Below are positions 46,951 to 58,039 of a stretch of 64,000 nt of DNA, piece by piece. Position numbers and translations under genes: made by a program. The DNA is taken from positions 18,017,501-18,081,500 of the forward strand of contig OX365944.1 in assembly GCA_947247005.1 (NCBI GenBank), read 5' to 3'. Position 1 is the first letter of the stretch, and every line of letters starts with the position of its first letter. The DNA comes from Spisula solida (Eukaryota > Mollusca > Bivalvia > Venerida > Mactridae). The notes beneath the pieces were generated by a model, which was given only the letters and a program-made list of their open reading frames with translations, had not been told where the DNA came from and made no database searches.

Positions 46951-49734
46951 GTCACACTGCGTTGCGCTCTGCTAAATGTGCAGGGTCTTGTTACCCGTAG
47001 ATCAAATAAACTTAAATCTCAAGAATTATGTAATATTTTCAGTAATCATGACATTATTTTATTAACGGAGACTTGGGCAAATGCCTTTTGTGATCTGAAG
47101 TTTGATAACTTTGAGTGTTATTATTTAAACAGAACAGAAAATAAACTAACCTATAAGAGGTCGTCAGGAGGAATAGCTGTTTATATTAGAAATGATTTTG
47201 TATGTACTGACACATTGGTTTTTACTTGCGAAGATGACATTATATGTGTAAAAATTAGTGCAAATAAGCTCGGTTTAAATAATGATGTATATTTTTGTCT
47301 TTGCTATGCAATACCAGAAAACAGCAGTCGGCAGTCTATGGTCGATACTCATACATTAGATCGTTTATTAAATTCAATAGTCGAATTAGACGCAAAATGT
47401 AATGACGATTTACAGTTAGTTGTATGTGGGGATTTTAATGCTCATACATCGGATAGTCCCGATTTTGTTCCGGACGAATGTTTAAATGATATTGATATTT
47501 TGCCTGATAATTACCACAAAGACAATAAGTTAAAGCGTTGTTCATGTGATAAAGGTAGAACTAACAATAATGGTACTATGTTATTAGATTTGTGTAAACA
47601 AACATGTATGCGAATATTGAATGGACGTTTTGATAATGACAAAGATGGTAAATATACATACGTAGGTTCTAGGGGTTCAAGCGTAGTAGATTATGTAATC
47701 TCTACACAAAACTTATTTCAGTATATTGATACCTTTTCTGTACACAGTCCTAATATTTTATCGGACCATTGTCTAGTTGATTTTTCTTTTGTATTTATCA
47801 CTAAGTGTGAGGCGACTTCAGTAAACGAACATACTCATTTAAACGGACCGGGTTTTAAATATAAATGGGATAATGATAGTAAGGATAGTTTTATTGAGGC
47901 ATTGTCTTGTGATTCAATTACAGATAAATTGATTAATTTAAACAATCAGGTGGATACATCTCAAAGAGATAGTGACATAAATGTTTGCATATCACAACTT
48001 TCCAGTATTTTAGATGAGGTAGCTTCGCCTATATTTAAGCATAAATGCAACGCTCAAACAAATAATAGTAATGCTCAGACAAACAATAGTAACTGGTTTA
48101 ACAGTGAATGTTCAGATAAAAGACGTCTGTTTTATAGAAAATTAAATTTATTTAGACGTAATGGATCGGACGAAAATCGTACCGAAATGGTTAAAACCAG
48201 ATCGGATTATAAAACGTGTTTACGTAAGTCCAGGCTGAATTATGATCATTCCCAAACAAAGAAACTGACGGACGCTAGATTTAAAAATGCGAAATTATAC
48301 TGGAAAATGTTAAAAGAATGTGCAGGTATCAGCCAGTCAAATATTCCATTGTCAGTTTTTGAGCAATATTTTAAAAGCGTTAATAATCCGGGTGATCCGT
48401 TTTTCGTGGCTGATGATGACATTTTACACTTTATTGATAGATACGAGAACAATGAATTTCAAATTATGTTTCATGAATTAGATTTGTCATTTACTGAAGC
48501 GGAAATTTTCAAAGCAATAGGACAGTTAAACTCTAATAAAAGCGCGGGACCAGATCTTCATATCAATGAATTCTTTATACATGGGAAAAATGTATTAGCT
48601 CCATATTTGATGCGTCTTTTTAACAAAATATTTTATATCGGATACTTTCCTGAGAGCTGGTCGGAGGGATATATAATACCGTTACATAAGAAGGGAAGCA
48701 TTAATGATCAAAACAATTATGATCGTGGTATAACACTTTTAAGTACTTTGGGAAAGCTCTTTACGCGTATATTAAATAACAGATTAACGGACTGGGCAGA
48801 AAATTATTCGGTTTACATAGAGGCACAGGCGGGGTTCAGAACTAAAATGGGAACTGTCGATAATATATTTGTATTACATGGGTTACTAACTCATATGATT
48901 AATAAAGGGAAACAATTATATTGTGCTTTCATCGATTTTTCTAAAGCGTTTGATTATATAGTAAGAGATAACTTATGGTCTAAATTAATTAAGTTGGGAA
49001 TCCGTGGGAAACTTTTAAATATCATGAAATCTATGTATTGTTCGGTCAAATCTAGAGTAAAATATTGTAACCAATTGAGCAATTCATTCACGTGTACTCT
49101 CGGCGTAAGACAAGGTGAATGCCTGTCACCATTTTTATTTGCGATGTTTCTGAATGACATCGAAAGTGTTTTATCTGAGAAAGGCCTAAGCGGAATTGAT
49201 GTTGAGTCTTTCAAGATATTTCTTATACTTTATGCTGATGATATGGTTATCTTCGCAAATGACGCGGCTGAGTTACAAACTAGTTTAGATGTATTAGATG
49301 ATTACTGTAAACGTTTGAAGTTAATTGTTAACACAAAGAAAACGAAAATAATGATATTTCGAAAAGGAGGGCGACTTCCCAATAAACTAAACTTTATTTT
49401 TGATGGTAATCAAGTTGAAGTAGTAAGCAAGTTTAACTACCTAGGTATAGTGTTCTCGACTGGTGGTTCTTTTACTGATACACAGAATACCTTATCCGGA
49501 CAAGCATTAAAAGCTGTTTTTAAAATGAAAAAATATTTATATAAATTTACTGATCTTTCAGTAGGGCATAAACTAGATCTATTTGATAAACTAATTTCTC
49601 CAATTTTAAATTACGCAAGTGAAGTTTGGGGATTTATACAAGGTAATGCGATCGAACGCGTGCATCTACAGTTCTGCAAACACATTTTAGGGATTAAGCG
49701 TACGACGCAAAATGATTTGTGTACGGTGAACTAG
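46951..49734 (+). CDS. LINE ORF2: APE endonuclease and reverse transcriptase
   Basis: Open in frame with the ORF1 tail from the TAG at 46,933. The homologous region starts at LRCALLNVQGLVTRRSNKL, but the first in-frame ATG comes much later (inside the endonuclease), so the true start is unclear. Endonuclease motifs all look intact: LNVQG, LLTETW, GGIAVYIR, VVCGDFNAHTSD, SVVDYVIS and LSDHCLVDF (47,760). RT spans about 48,500-49,450: SAGPDLHINEFF, IIPLHKKG, QAGFR, AFIDFSKAFDYI, LGVRQGECLSPFLFAMFLND, then the catalytic ILYADDMVIFAND at 49,223-49,262, and FNYLGIVFSTGG in the thumb. The frame ends at a TAG after a 1-nt loss near 49,712. The enzyme core is apparently undamaged, so this copy is young or was recently active. 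Confidence 0.92.
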   Translation, partial: VTLRCALLNVQGLVTRRSNKLKSQELCNIFSNHDIILLTETWANAFCDLKFDNFECYYLNRTENKLTYKRSSGGIAVYIRNDFVCTDTLVFTCEDDIICVKISANKLGLNNDVYFCLCYAIPENSSRQSMVDTHTLDRLLNSIVELDAKCNDDLQLVVCGDFNAHTSDSPDFVPDECLNDIDILPDNYHKDNKLKRCSCDKGRTNNNGTMLLDLCKQTCMRILNGRFDNDKDGKYTYVGSRGSSVVDYVISTQNLFQYIDTFSVHSPNILSDHCLVDFSFVFITKCEATSVNEHTHLNGPGFKYKWDNDSKDSFIEALSCDSITDKLINLNNQVDTSQRDSDINVCISQLSSILDEVASPIFKHKCNAQTNNSNAQTNNSNWFNSECSDKRRLFYRKLNLFRRNGSDENRTEMVKTRSDYKTCLRKSRLNYDHSQTKKLTDARFKNAKLYWKMLKECAGISQSNIPLSVFEQYFKSVNNPGDPFFVADDDILHFIDRYENNEFQIMFHELDLSFTEAEIFKAIGQLNSNKSAGPDLHINEFFIHGKNVLAPYLMRLFNKIFYIGYFPESWSEGYIIPLHKKGSINDQNNYDRGITLLSTLGKLFTRILNNRLTDWAENYSVYIEAQAGFRTKMGTVDNIFVLHGLLTHMINKGKQLYCAFIDFSKAFDYIVRDNLWSKLIKLGIRGKLLNIMKSMYCSVKSRVKYCNQLSNSFTCTLGVRQGECLSPFLFAMFLNDIESVLSEKGLSGIDVESFKIFLILYADDMVIFANDAAELQTSLDVLDDYCKRLKLIVNTKKTKIMIFRKGGRLPNKLNFIFDGNQVEVVSKFNYLGIVFSTGGSFTDTQNTLSGQALKAVFKMKKYLYKFTDLSVGHKLDLFDKLISPILNYASEVWGFIQGNAIERVHLQFCKHILGIKRTTQNDLCTVN

Positions 49735-50432
49735 GGCGTCTAAATTATCAATGTATAAGGTACTTTCAAATAATAAAATACTGGGTAAAATTACTTTATA
49801 CAGATAACAATAAATATTATAAAAAAATATAAACTATGTTAAAATCTGACAGTGACATATATCCATATAGAAAGAATTGGTGTACTCTTTTAAAAAACTT
49901 ACTTAGTACGTTAGGCTTTTATGACGTGTGGTTATTTCAAGATGTAGGCCAACCTAAGTTATTTCTATTTTCTGCGAAGGAACGACTAAGAGATCAATTT
50001 ATACAAGGATGAAATGGGAGAATTCAAGAATCAAGTCGCTCATCATTATATAAACATTTAGCATCATTTAAATTTCAACCATATTTAAACATATGTACTA
50101 TTGCAAAATTTCGCTCGAATCTGACTCGATTACGTGTAGCCTCACATCGATTATATATTGAAAGTGGTAGATGGACAAGACCTAATCCTACACCTATATC
50201 TGATAGAAAATGTTTAATTTGTGATATATTAGAAGATGAATACCATTTTGTGCTTGAGTGCAGTTTATACAGTGATATTAGAAAACAATACATCTCCTTC
50301 TATTATAGACATAGACCAAATGTACAGAAATTTATAGAACTCTTATCGAATGAAACAGAAAAGATAGTCAGAAAATTAAGCATTTATATATATAAAGCAT
50401 TTTTAATACGCAATAATAATAACTACATATAA
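49712..50432 (+). pseudogene. LINE ORF2 C-terminal part, frameshifted
   Basis: Continuing in the next frame gives VYGELGRLNYQCIRYFQII, a stop (49,830-49,832), TMLKSDSDIYPYRKNWCTLL to FIQG, a second stop (TGA 50,010-50,012), then SSLYKHLASFKFQPYLNI onward. RKCLICDILEDEYHFVLECS near 50,206-50,265 is a CX2C...HX4C zinc-knuckle-like motif usual at the end of such ORF2 proteins. The normal stop is at 50,430-50,432. The frameshift plus two stops inactivate this tail. Confidence 0.85.
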
Positions 50433-50698
50433 GGTATTTTTTTAAATTTGTATAAGGATGTTATGAACCTAAATTTGTACATATTATGCTGTAACATGTG
50501 TTTTTGTACGTATGTACATGGTGTATGTGTGCGAATGGGGGGGGTGTGAGTGTGTGTGTTGTGCGTGTGTGTGGTGTGTTTGGTGTGTGTGATGTGTGTA
50601 CGTGTGTGTACACTTTAATATTTGCATTGTATATATGTTATGTATGTCCACATGGGTCTGTGACCTTCTGGAAATTCAAATAAATTATCATATCATAT
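50433..50698 (+). other. LINE 3' UTR with GT-rich tract
   Basis: 50,520-50,610 is dominated by GTGTGTG. The end GAAATTCAAATAAATTATCA followed by TATCATAT carries the short terminal repeat used instead of a poly(A) tail. The 61-aa frame here is an artefact of the repeat. Confidence 0.8.
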
Positions 50699-51119
50699 GT
50701 TTTGACCAGTTTATTACAACTATTATGCTTTGGAATAAAACATAAAGTCATTATATGACTGCATGAAGCATTTACATCAACATTTTAACTAACAACCATA
50801 ATCGATTTTATAATCCTGCTTTATATAAAAGCTCACACTGTCAATGCATTTAGGTAATTAACCATATCTCTATTGCTTTATCCAGCTAGGTCACCATCGA
50901 GTGATGGGTCTTCATATTTATACCATTTGAATTTTTCAGACAACGATAATGTGACATCCCTGCATGAAGAACATTACTGTTATCAACAATCGTTTTTATA
51001 GCGTGCAAAGATTGTTGCATGTAATATTTATTCATATTGTTCTAGCTGTATTCAACAACACTATAGTGAATATCAGATTATGCATCGCTTTCTCTTTGTC
51101 TGAAGCTTGCATAAATAGA

Positions 51120-51258
51120 ACAGATGGCATCGAGTACCACAAATCGGTACCCGAGTACTCGGTTAGTCTTCCGATCGTGTACTCGGTTACTCGAAAAACC
51201 ATAAATGGGCACAATATTTTGGAAATATAAATGGTTTTAGTACTTGTTGCCATCTCTG
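51120..51258. mobile_element. Small GAGTACTCGG-rich MITE in F
   Basis: About 139 bp. The left end is ACAGATGGCATCGAGTACC and the right end, reverse complemented, is CAGAGATGGCAACAAGTACT. Internal CCGAGTACTCGG palindrome. Present at the same site in E and G, so it predates the spread of the repeat. Confidence 0.65.
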
Positions 51259-51599
51259 ATAATGTTAAATTTATGTTGTTTGTTTTATAATGTTCCTTAT
51301 CTTTACAAATAACACTTCAATATTAAAATCAATTCACCCCAAATACAGTCATAATCATTCAGGACTTGGTACTATTTCATGCTTATGTGGATAATTATTC
51401 CACTAAGAAAATTCAGGATTTATCTTGATTTGATCCAACGTCTATACGATGTGTGTTTGTTTGCTTTCGACTTAGACAGTCATTTGTGGTCATACGGTTT
51501 CTCCTGCTAGGTTGGCCTATGATAAGAGTGTTATTCTATGATAATTAAGCTTTATCCATATCACCACGTGGGTTATGAATTAGTTTTGTCTAATCAACA

Positions 51600-51722
51600 G
51601 ATACAGCAAAGCACGGAAGGCACACACATTTGTTTTTCGTTTCGTAATGTTCCTCTGTGCGACTTAAGTGCTCTGCTTTTTCTGTCATGGCGCTTCCCTG
51701 ACCGATTATATTATATTTCTAA
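51600..51722 (-). pseudogene. KAA module in repeat F
   Basis: The minus strand reads NRSGKRHDRKSRALKSHRGT, then LRNEKQMCVPSVLCCIC and a stop. It aligns with the G module at 32,520. Confidence 0.35.
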
Positions 51723-53040
51723 ATGCTGTTGATTGACAATTTAAGATGTGCAATTTATATTGTAAAAAGTGTGTTGGGGTTACAAGTAGAGCTAGCACTA
51801 TATAAATATACAATGGCGAAATACAACCATGGTATATACTTAAGGTCTTATCTTTGAATTCATCAATATGTGCTCTGAATAACACCACTTTATGTCACCA
51901 CCGATTGTAACAAAACGAATCATACAATGATTTAAATAATTGGCCACTGTCGATATCACGTAATCCATCAAGCAAAGATCGTATTAGTGTCAAATAAAAA
52001 TGTCTGTTGTCGATCAACAAAGCTATGCAAACACATTCTAACGTTCTCAAGAACTTAGGGCAACCTTCTCACTAGAGGGCGCTGTCGATTACATGTAATA
52101 TGCTTAGTTAGACGTAATGTGTGTTCCCTCGGAGCCGATGGACATTGGCCAATTAGACAGGAATAAAACCGAATGGCCACATACTACGACTGTCTCAGTT
52201 GAAGGCACTAAAAGACTAAATGTTTGTATAAATATCTTTATACCACTGTTCAGTGTGTGTATTGTGTCTTTCACCATATTAATAACAACGATGTTAATCA
52301 TTTTATACATCAGTATATTTAGACAATGTTTATTAGACTTTATTATTGTGATATAAGTTTTCAATTATCAATTTCAATTAATTGTAACAGTCCATGGTTA
52401 TTAGGCAGATTTACTAGTTTAGAAATGACAAGGGTGATAAATGAGCAATAACATACGTAATGCCCTATCCTCCAACTTCTATGTTTAAAACAATACAATA
52501 CAATGTTATGATATAGAAGGTGACACACATAAATAAGCGGACAGTACCATTGATATTTTTTTAATATTGTGATGTGGGTTTTATTTTGTTCCTTTGGTTG
52601 AAATTCGGATATGCAAAAAACACCATAATTGTAAAAAGCAATCTGACGGATCAATCGTAAATATAGTTTTACCTGAAAGCAACTATACGACTTCTATAAA
52701 AATGTGATGATTCAGATTGCGTATTGTTTCGCAAGCAAAATCCGATTGAAAATTAAAATTCGAATTTCACAAGGATGACATTCTCATCATAGACTGCAAT
52801 ATTAAACAAAAACAAGAATTTCGATTCAATTTCATCATACTAAAGCTCGATATTCACAATTGCATCTAGAATCTACTAGATTAGTTACTCCATCTTGTAA
52901 TGAAGAGGCTACATTGTAACATAGATATAAAAAATTCGTACATTTGGTAATATCCGTAATGTGACTAAATGCGTTGAAGATTTGTTTTTGCTCACTACGT
53001 TTTCAACGTAAAGATACTCCTCAGTAGTTGAGAAATTTAG

Positions 53041-53340
53041 AAAACAAGACTGCGTTCAATAAACGCTAATGCCCCCTGTGGAAGCATTGTCCATAAAGTT
53101 TAAGTCCAAAATTAGGTCAAGGTGAAGGTCAAAATGGGGTAAGGTGATACTGGCGTGTGGAGAGTGTTCATACACAACATCCATGCAAGTATGAAAGCTT
53201 TGTAGCAAGCCATATTAATGCTAGAAGAAACGGTCAATTTGGGTTAACCAGGACGGACGGACGAACGGACGAACGAACGGACGAACGGACGGACAGGTGA
53301 ATCACTATATGCCTCCCCATCTATCGATAGGGGGGCATAA
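53041..53340 (+). mobile_element. Molluscan-type repeat with GGACGGAC tract (C only)
   Basis: The ends ATGCCCCCTGTGG and the complement of GATAGGGGGGCAT form short inverted repeats. The interior has TAGGTCAAGGTGAAGGTCAA and a GGACGGACGAACGGACGAAC run at 53,252-53,294. Absent from D (58,685) and E (40,625). I recognise this pattern as common in molluscan genomes. Confidence 0.75.
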
Positions 53341-53898
53341 AAACATCAATTCCTACTCCTGAACAAATAATTCTATTTGATGTTTTAAGCGACTGTGAAA
53401 GGAATGAGTTATGTTTCTGACATTTAACCAATCGTCTTGAGAAATATTTTGTTCACATTCAATCGCATTATAACGTGACGGACAGTTGCAAACAATCCTT
53501 TCACAAGTACAGATGTATTAAACGTCATTTTCATAGCCGGTTAGATTTCCAGGACACTGTATTTAGTCGTAATTAATGATATACGGAACGTTGAAAAGAA
53601 ATGAAACTCTCAGAAAGATGCGGTCGATAGAAAAGCTCAATTATTTTCTTAGTATACGACCTGAAACATTGATAACATCACGGTGTTTAATCTCAGGTTA
53701 CCAAACTGAACCCAATAAACACTGCTACAAAGATTCTTCTTTGTGTGTTTGTGTACCTTTCGTGTTCTACTTTTTCTGTTGAGTGTGAATGCTGACTTCC
53801 TTGTTGTATTTGTTTAATCTCTTTTGGTTGTCAAATTAATGCATGGTTTAAGGCTCAAATAATTAGTATACTGCGATCTGCAAATATGAAGCAGCCCT

Positions 53899-54105
53899 AT
53901 GTCGAACCGAAAGCTGCAAAAGGACATGAACAACACTAAAGACGTCTGCCAGAATAAAAAGCCAACGAAAAGGCACAAAGGAAAAACGTCTTTTCCGTCC
54001 ATTCTTAAAAAAGTAATGGAAGACGGCAGCCACTTCGATAACACTGCCGATGTGATTTGTGAACATAATCAATACCATTGCATCTATGCTATCATCTATA
54101 CCTAG
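53899..54105 (+). CDS. Small ORF in C, unknown, related in style to KAA modules
   Basis: 68 codons: SNRKLQKDMNNTKDVCQNKK then PTKRHKGKTSF. In D (59,260-59,375) the frame reads SDRKLQKDNMNNTKDVCQNQ and is truncated by the 59,376 insertion. Asn/Lys-rich like the KAA modules, no domain. Conservation reflects recent duplication only. Confidence 0.2.
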   Translation: MSNRKLQKDMNNTKDVCQNKKPTKRHKGKTSFPSILKKVMEDGSHFDNTADVICEHNQYHCIYAIIYT

Positions 54106-54109
54106 CATC

Positions 54110-54330
54110 TTGTCTCAATCACTCACCATCGAGTAATTCATCTTCCCAATAATCCCATTTGCATATCACGTGCTATAATCTGATATCACTGTTGGACGTA
54201 CATTTACGTTATTAACAAACTTTTTTTGTGACGCGAGTGAAGGTTCTAGTATGTATTATATGTTGATATTATTCTGCTTCGAGAACAACGTCCATATGTG
54301 TTTGCATATCTGATTGCGCTTAGTTTTCTT
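54110..54330 (+). repeat. Diverged H module in C
   Basis: TCACTCACCATCGAGTAATT, ATAATCTGATATCACTGTT, TACATTTACGTTATTAAC and GCATATCTGATTGCGCTTAG follow the order of F 50,880-51,090. The D counterpart is at 60,260-60,460. Confidence 0.55.
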
Positions 54331-56240
54331 AGTGATTGACACTTTTAGAAGTTGGAATTGAACTACATGTTATTGAAATGTAGTTCAGTTCCTTTGCTAA
54401 TTACATTGTATGAACAAAACTAGATTTTACAACGACGCTAAATTTGAGATCAAACTTTATACATCAGTGGTTAGAAAAGTTACCATATGATCTAGTGCCT
54501 GAAGAATACGTTGGTGCTCGAGATTATTGTGACCATGCATTACTTTTTAGTGATGGAGTTAATTTAGGTAACGTACACATACTGCGTGGTTATGGTAATT
54601 CAATTACCAACCACCCATCAGGTCCGAACACCACAGGGATGTATGCTGTGTATGTGACAAACCTACGTAACTGACTTTGGAGATGTTGGGTTATACTTTT
54701 TCCAATAATCCTCCGCGTTGCTTATGACAAGGCCCTTTACATGTATATACTAAATAACACTGTCCTACCTAAGCGCACTCTTGTCATAGAACCGGTTATT
54801 TCATTATAAGGCTCTACTTGTTTTTAACTGCATTAACTAACAATACGCTCATGAATTCTTCTAAATCATTAAAAAGACGTGACATCCTATGTTTATATAC
54901 AAAATCAGCAGTGATTGTTATTGATACGAACGTTTTGCAAATGCTATGATGACGTCCTGCTGAAGTTATGATTTCTTTCTCAAATTACATCATCATGAGA
55001 CATTCGATGTAGAATAAGTATACCTCACCCTCGGTGTCTGTTTGTGTCCGTAAATATTACAGAAATACTTGTAAACATTGAATGTAAAACACATCTGAAA
55101 CATGGAATACCACGTTTACAACACAACCATACCAAATACAGATCACAAAAAATCATCTGAGCGTACAGTCCAGTTATGATATAGTGAGAGTGACGTTGTC
55201 GTTTATGTGTACATATCATATTAAATCTATTGTCTGAACAGGTAGAGCGAATATGGTATGTTAGTTTAGCATTGAAAGTACATGTAAAGCTGTCTGTACA
55301 TGTTTGTACTAGCAAGCCTTTATGATTGGTTTTACACATTAACAGTTGACTCGACCGCTGCGTCACTCTATTCTTACCTTGACTGGACTAAACGCTACAC
55401 AAGGACTTGATGAAATGTAAGGGTAAACAAACAGATATATAATTCTACGGAGCATGTCAATACTTGTGCATCGTATTTCACAGAATACTTTTGTTGCAAA
55501 GATTACACAAGCCAATAATAGTTGTCAATTGTGATATATTAGTCAAATCGCACAATATCAAGTTGTCAGCACACACAGAAATACTTCTGAATTAGCTTAT
55601 TGACGCCTTTCGTATGAAGATTAAAAACTTCCATAACACTTACAGGCAATGGAGACGCACGTTTTACTCGCCGTCAAGTTAATCTGATTTAGAATAGAGC
55701 CGTTCATCGGCAGTGGAATTATATCAAATGTGTAATCCTGGAAAATAAAGGCATTAATGAGTTTACTCGTTTGTCCTAACTTTCAGTAGAAAATGGAATG
55801 TATGATGCAATGCTGACATTCTAGTCTCGTAATTATTATTTTACTTATCAAATTTATAATTCAGTTAGGATCTGGTGACAGTGACGTACCCGTTTATGAG
55901 TACACAGAATATTACAATCATTGTCTGAATAGGTAGTGCAAATATAGTTTGTTTAGCATTGAGAGTATATTTGTCTGTTTAAGCCTTTATAATTGGTTTA
56001 ACACCGTACGTTGTAATAGTGGACCCGACCGCTGCGTCACAGCATTCTCACCCTGACTTGATTATATATACATTCATGCAGCAATTTTGGTCTTTTAAAA
56101 ATGTGCTATCTATTTGCCACTCACTTACTGCATGTCCAAGTAAAAAAGTGTCCCCTGAACCGTCCTACAAACAGAATATACTAACTCTATTCTCGATAAT
56201 CGTTTTATTGAACGTCTAGCTGCTCTGACGGCGAAAAAAC
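54331..56240. other. Unit C interior, no gene recognised
   Basis: The frame 54,444-54,674 is broken in D (60,590-60,810), arguing against coding. The minus-strand frame 55,025-55,366 is likewise shortened in D (61,162-61,362). No element ends found. Confidence 0.35.
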
Positions 56241-56245
56241 ACCCA

Positions 56246-56660
56246 TTGTGTTTTAGTCAGATTTACCAAACTTCGGTTTTCTGGCCCTCCGTCCCTTTGA
56301 CCTGCCGTCGACTAGACCCCGATGTTTATCCGAAGGGTATCCGATTACAGTTTGCTAGTTTCGGGAACCTTTCGGGATCATTTATCAATAAAAATGTGCG
56401 GATCTTGTGCCATTGGCCTCGTTCGGGATGTATTCCCGGATCGGTATACGAAACATTGCAGTATAAACGTCGAAACCTATCCGAAGAAGCCGAAGAAGCC
56501 GCGAATGAATGCCGACATTTCAGGATTTGGTACCGAATGTTTCCCAACTTAGCGGAAAGGTTGCGGGTACATTGCAGAATATGCAAAATTGTTTACGAAT
56601 CGATGCCGACAGAATGCTGAAATGTTGCCGAAGTATATACACGATGTCGAACTACCATCT
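56246..56660 (+). other. GC-richer conserved segment with CCGAA/TTCGG motifs
   Basis: Noticeably less AT-rich than its surroundings. TTCGGG, CCGAAG, CCGAATG and CCGATG-like motifs recur in both orientations. A 124-codon frame is open in C but starts without ATG. In D (63,326-63,680) a 1-nt loss at GATCTTTGCC and an 8-nt loss shift the frame, so it is probably not protein coding. Unknown origin. Confidence 0.4.
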
Positions 56661-58030
56661 TGTTATCAGTTTAAAGTTTAATATGATGAATAGATGACGC
56701 CATTAATCTTGCGTTTCAGCTACAAAATATTAAAAGACATAGTTTCAGCTACACAAAAGTTGAATGACCTAGTTTCAGGTATAAAAACCCTGACATATTG
56801 AGCTCATGAAAAAGACTTAAAGTCCTTGGTAGATATACCGGAAGTCTCTTTCCGATGTTTGCCTTTAATAGCTGAAGACCGTGGGGCACGGGATATGTAA
56901 TCGTTTTCTATAGGGGCTGACACAACCCTTGGTTTGTAGGACCATTATGAAAGCGATATATTCAAGATTTAAACTATCGGCAAACTGACCTCATCGCTTC
57001 CGCAGTCGTTCTTGTATAGTTCGGGAAATACGGCTATGACTCGGTATTAATTCCGTTCACAATATTAATACTGTTGTAAAATGTCACAGTTTTTGCCCGA
57101 AATCCCTCACCTGCTATCAAGGGCGCGAACAAATACACATTGGCAACCTGAGTATAATTATTACTTTGTTATTGCGTTCAAAAAAATTGGTGTGATTTGA
57201 ATTTACTATTTATCATTTCTACTGTTCCTTCTGATGACAACGTTATCTTTTGTAACCTTCAGCAGATTACGAAGTTATTAAAAGTATGTCCAGTTAATAC
57301 ACGAATATCATTGCGAAAAAGGGGAATACATAGGTGGTAGTCTGCATATAGACGGGAAATGGATGACATTTTGTTATGGACAAAGTAAAGGGGTTCGGTT
57401 TTGTTTAAAAAATACCTTTCTGTGAACTTTAAAAGAACGCGTTTTTCTTGAAATATCGCACACATTGTCCGTGATTTCTCGCTCAATAAAACCCAGGTTT
57501 ACTCTGAATTTTGTGTAGTGATACCTCTTTCAACAGCGTTTAGATGTGCACACTTTGTTTTGTTCGAACCATGAAAGATAACTACATAAAATAAAATACA
57601 AGCAATATTTACTTTCGCTGGAAAGTCACGAGACGTTCGCTGCCAGCTGATTACGAAGTACCAACCGATTACGCATTATCTGATCGAACGGTGTGGGTGC
57701 GGAATGATTGGAAATGAACTCAAGTAAATCTGATAAGGTTCACTACCCGCTACGTCTATGACTCAAACGTGTTTGAAACGGCGTACAAATCGGCGTAAAA
57801 ACCCATATAAAATCAACCACTGGCCAGATTTCAAAATAATTTTACCGAAATAGTTGTTAGGTGACCCTCTTACAAAATTGACATTTTTGTCATGATTTGT
57901 CTAAAACATTGCCGTCAATGGGTGGGGCTCGTTTACCCCTATATATAAATAGTGAAGACTTTTATCTGCAGACTGGATTTCATCACAACTTGGTAACGAT
58001 ATTTCTTGAGTGCTCCATTCTATGAATAGC
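56661..58030. other. Unit C right part, nothing recognised
   Basis: Contains TTTCAGCTACAAAATATTAA and the similar TTTCAGCTACACAAAAGTTG (56,718 and 56,745), a small local repeat also seen in D. No gene. Confidence 0.3.
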
Positions 58031-58039
58031 TAAATAATT

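Larger units (their letters stand above)
45197..50698 (+). mobile_element. 5.5 kb non-LTR retrotransposon (LINE), nearly full length
   Basis: Boundaries come from comparison with two unoccupied paralogues. E reads CCTCTAATACATGTATATGT at 37,643; G (complement of about 33,610) reads CCTCTTACCTACGTTTTGGC. F reads CCTCTTACATAT, then LINE, then CATATGTTTTGACC. A target duplication of about ACATAT/CATAT is possible but blurred by the terminal ATCATATCAT repeat. Contents: short 5' UTR, ORF1 (45,360-46,932), ORF2 (46,951-50,432), and a GT-rich 3' UTR ending TAAATTATCATATCATAT. The APE-type endonuclease plus C-terminal RT places it in the CR1/L2/Jockey/I assemblage; I cannot name the clade. Confidence 0.9.
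44660..53830 (+). repeat. Low-copy repeat F (interrupted by LINE)
   Basis: Direct copy of E; see the E entry for shared landmarks. The LINE occupies 45,197-50,698 and a molluscan-type repeat occupies 53,041-53,340. The right end is also the start of tandem unit C. Confidence 0.85.

Noticed and set aside
50498..50683. 61-residue Cys/Val/Gly-rich frame
   Set aside because: Product of the GT-rich tract in the LINE 3' UTR.
54444..54674. 76-residue frame in C that looked like a possible exon
   Set aside because: The D copy near 60,590-60,810 has a short repeat insertion and stops in the same frame, so there is no sign of constraint.
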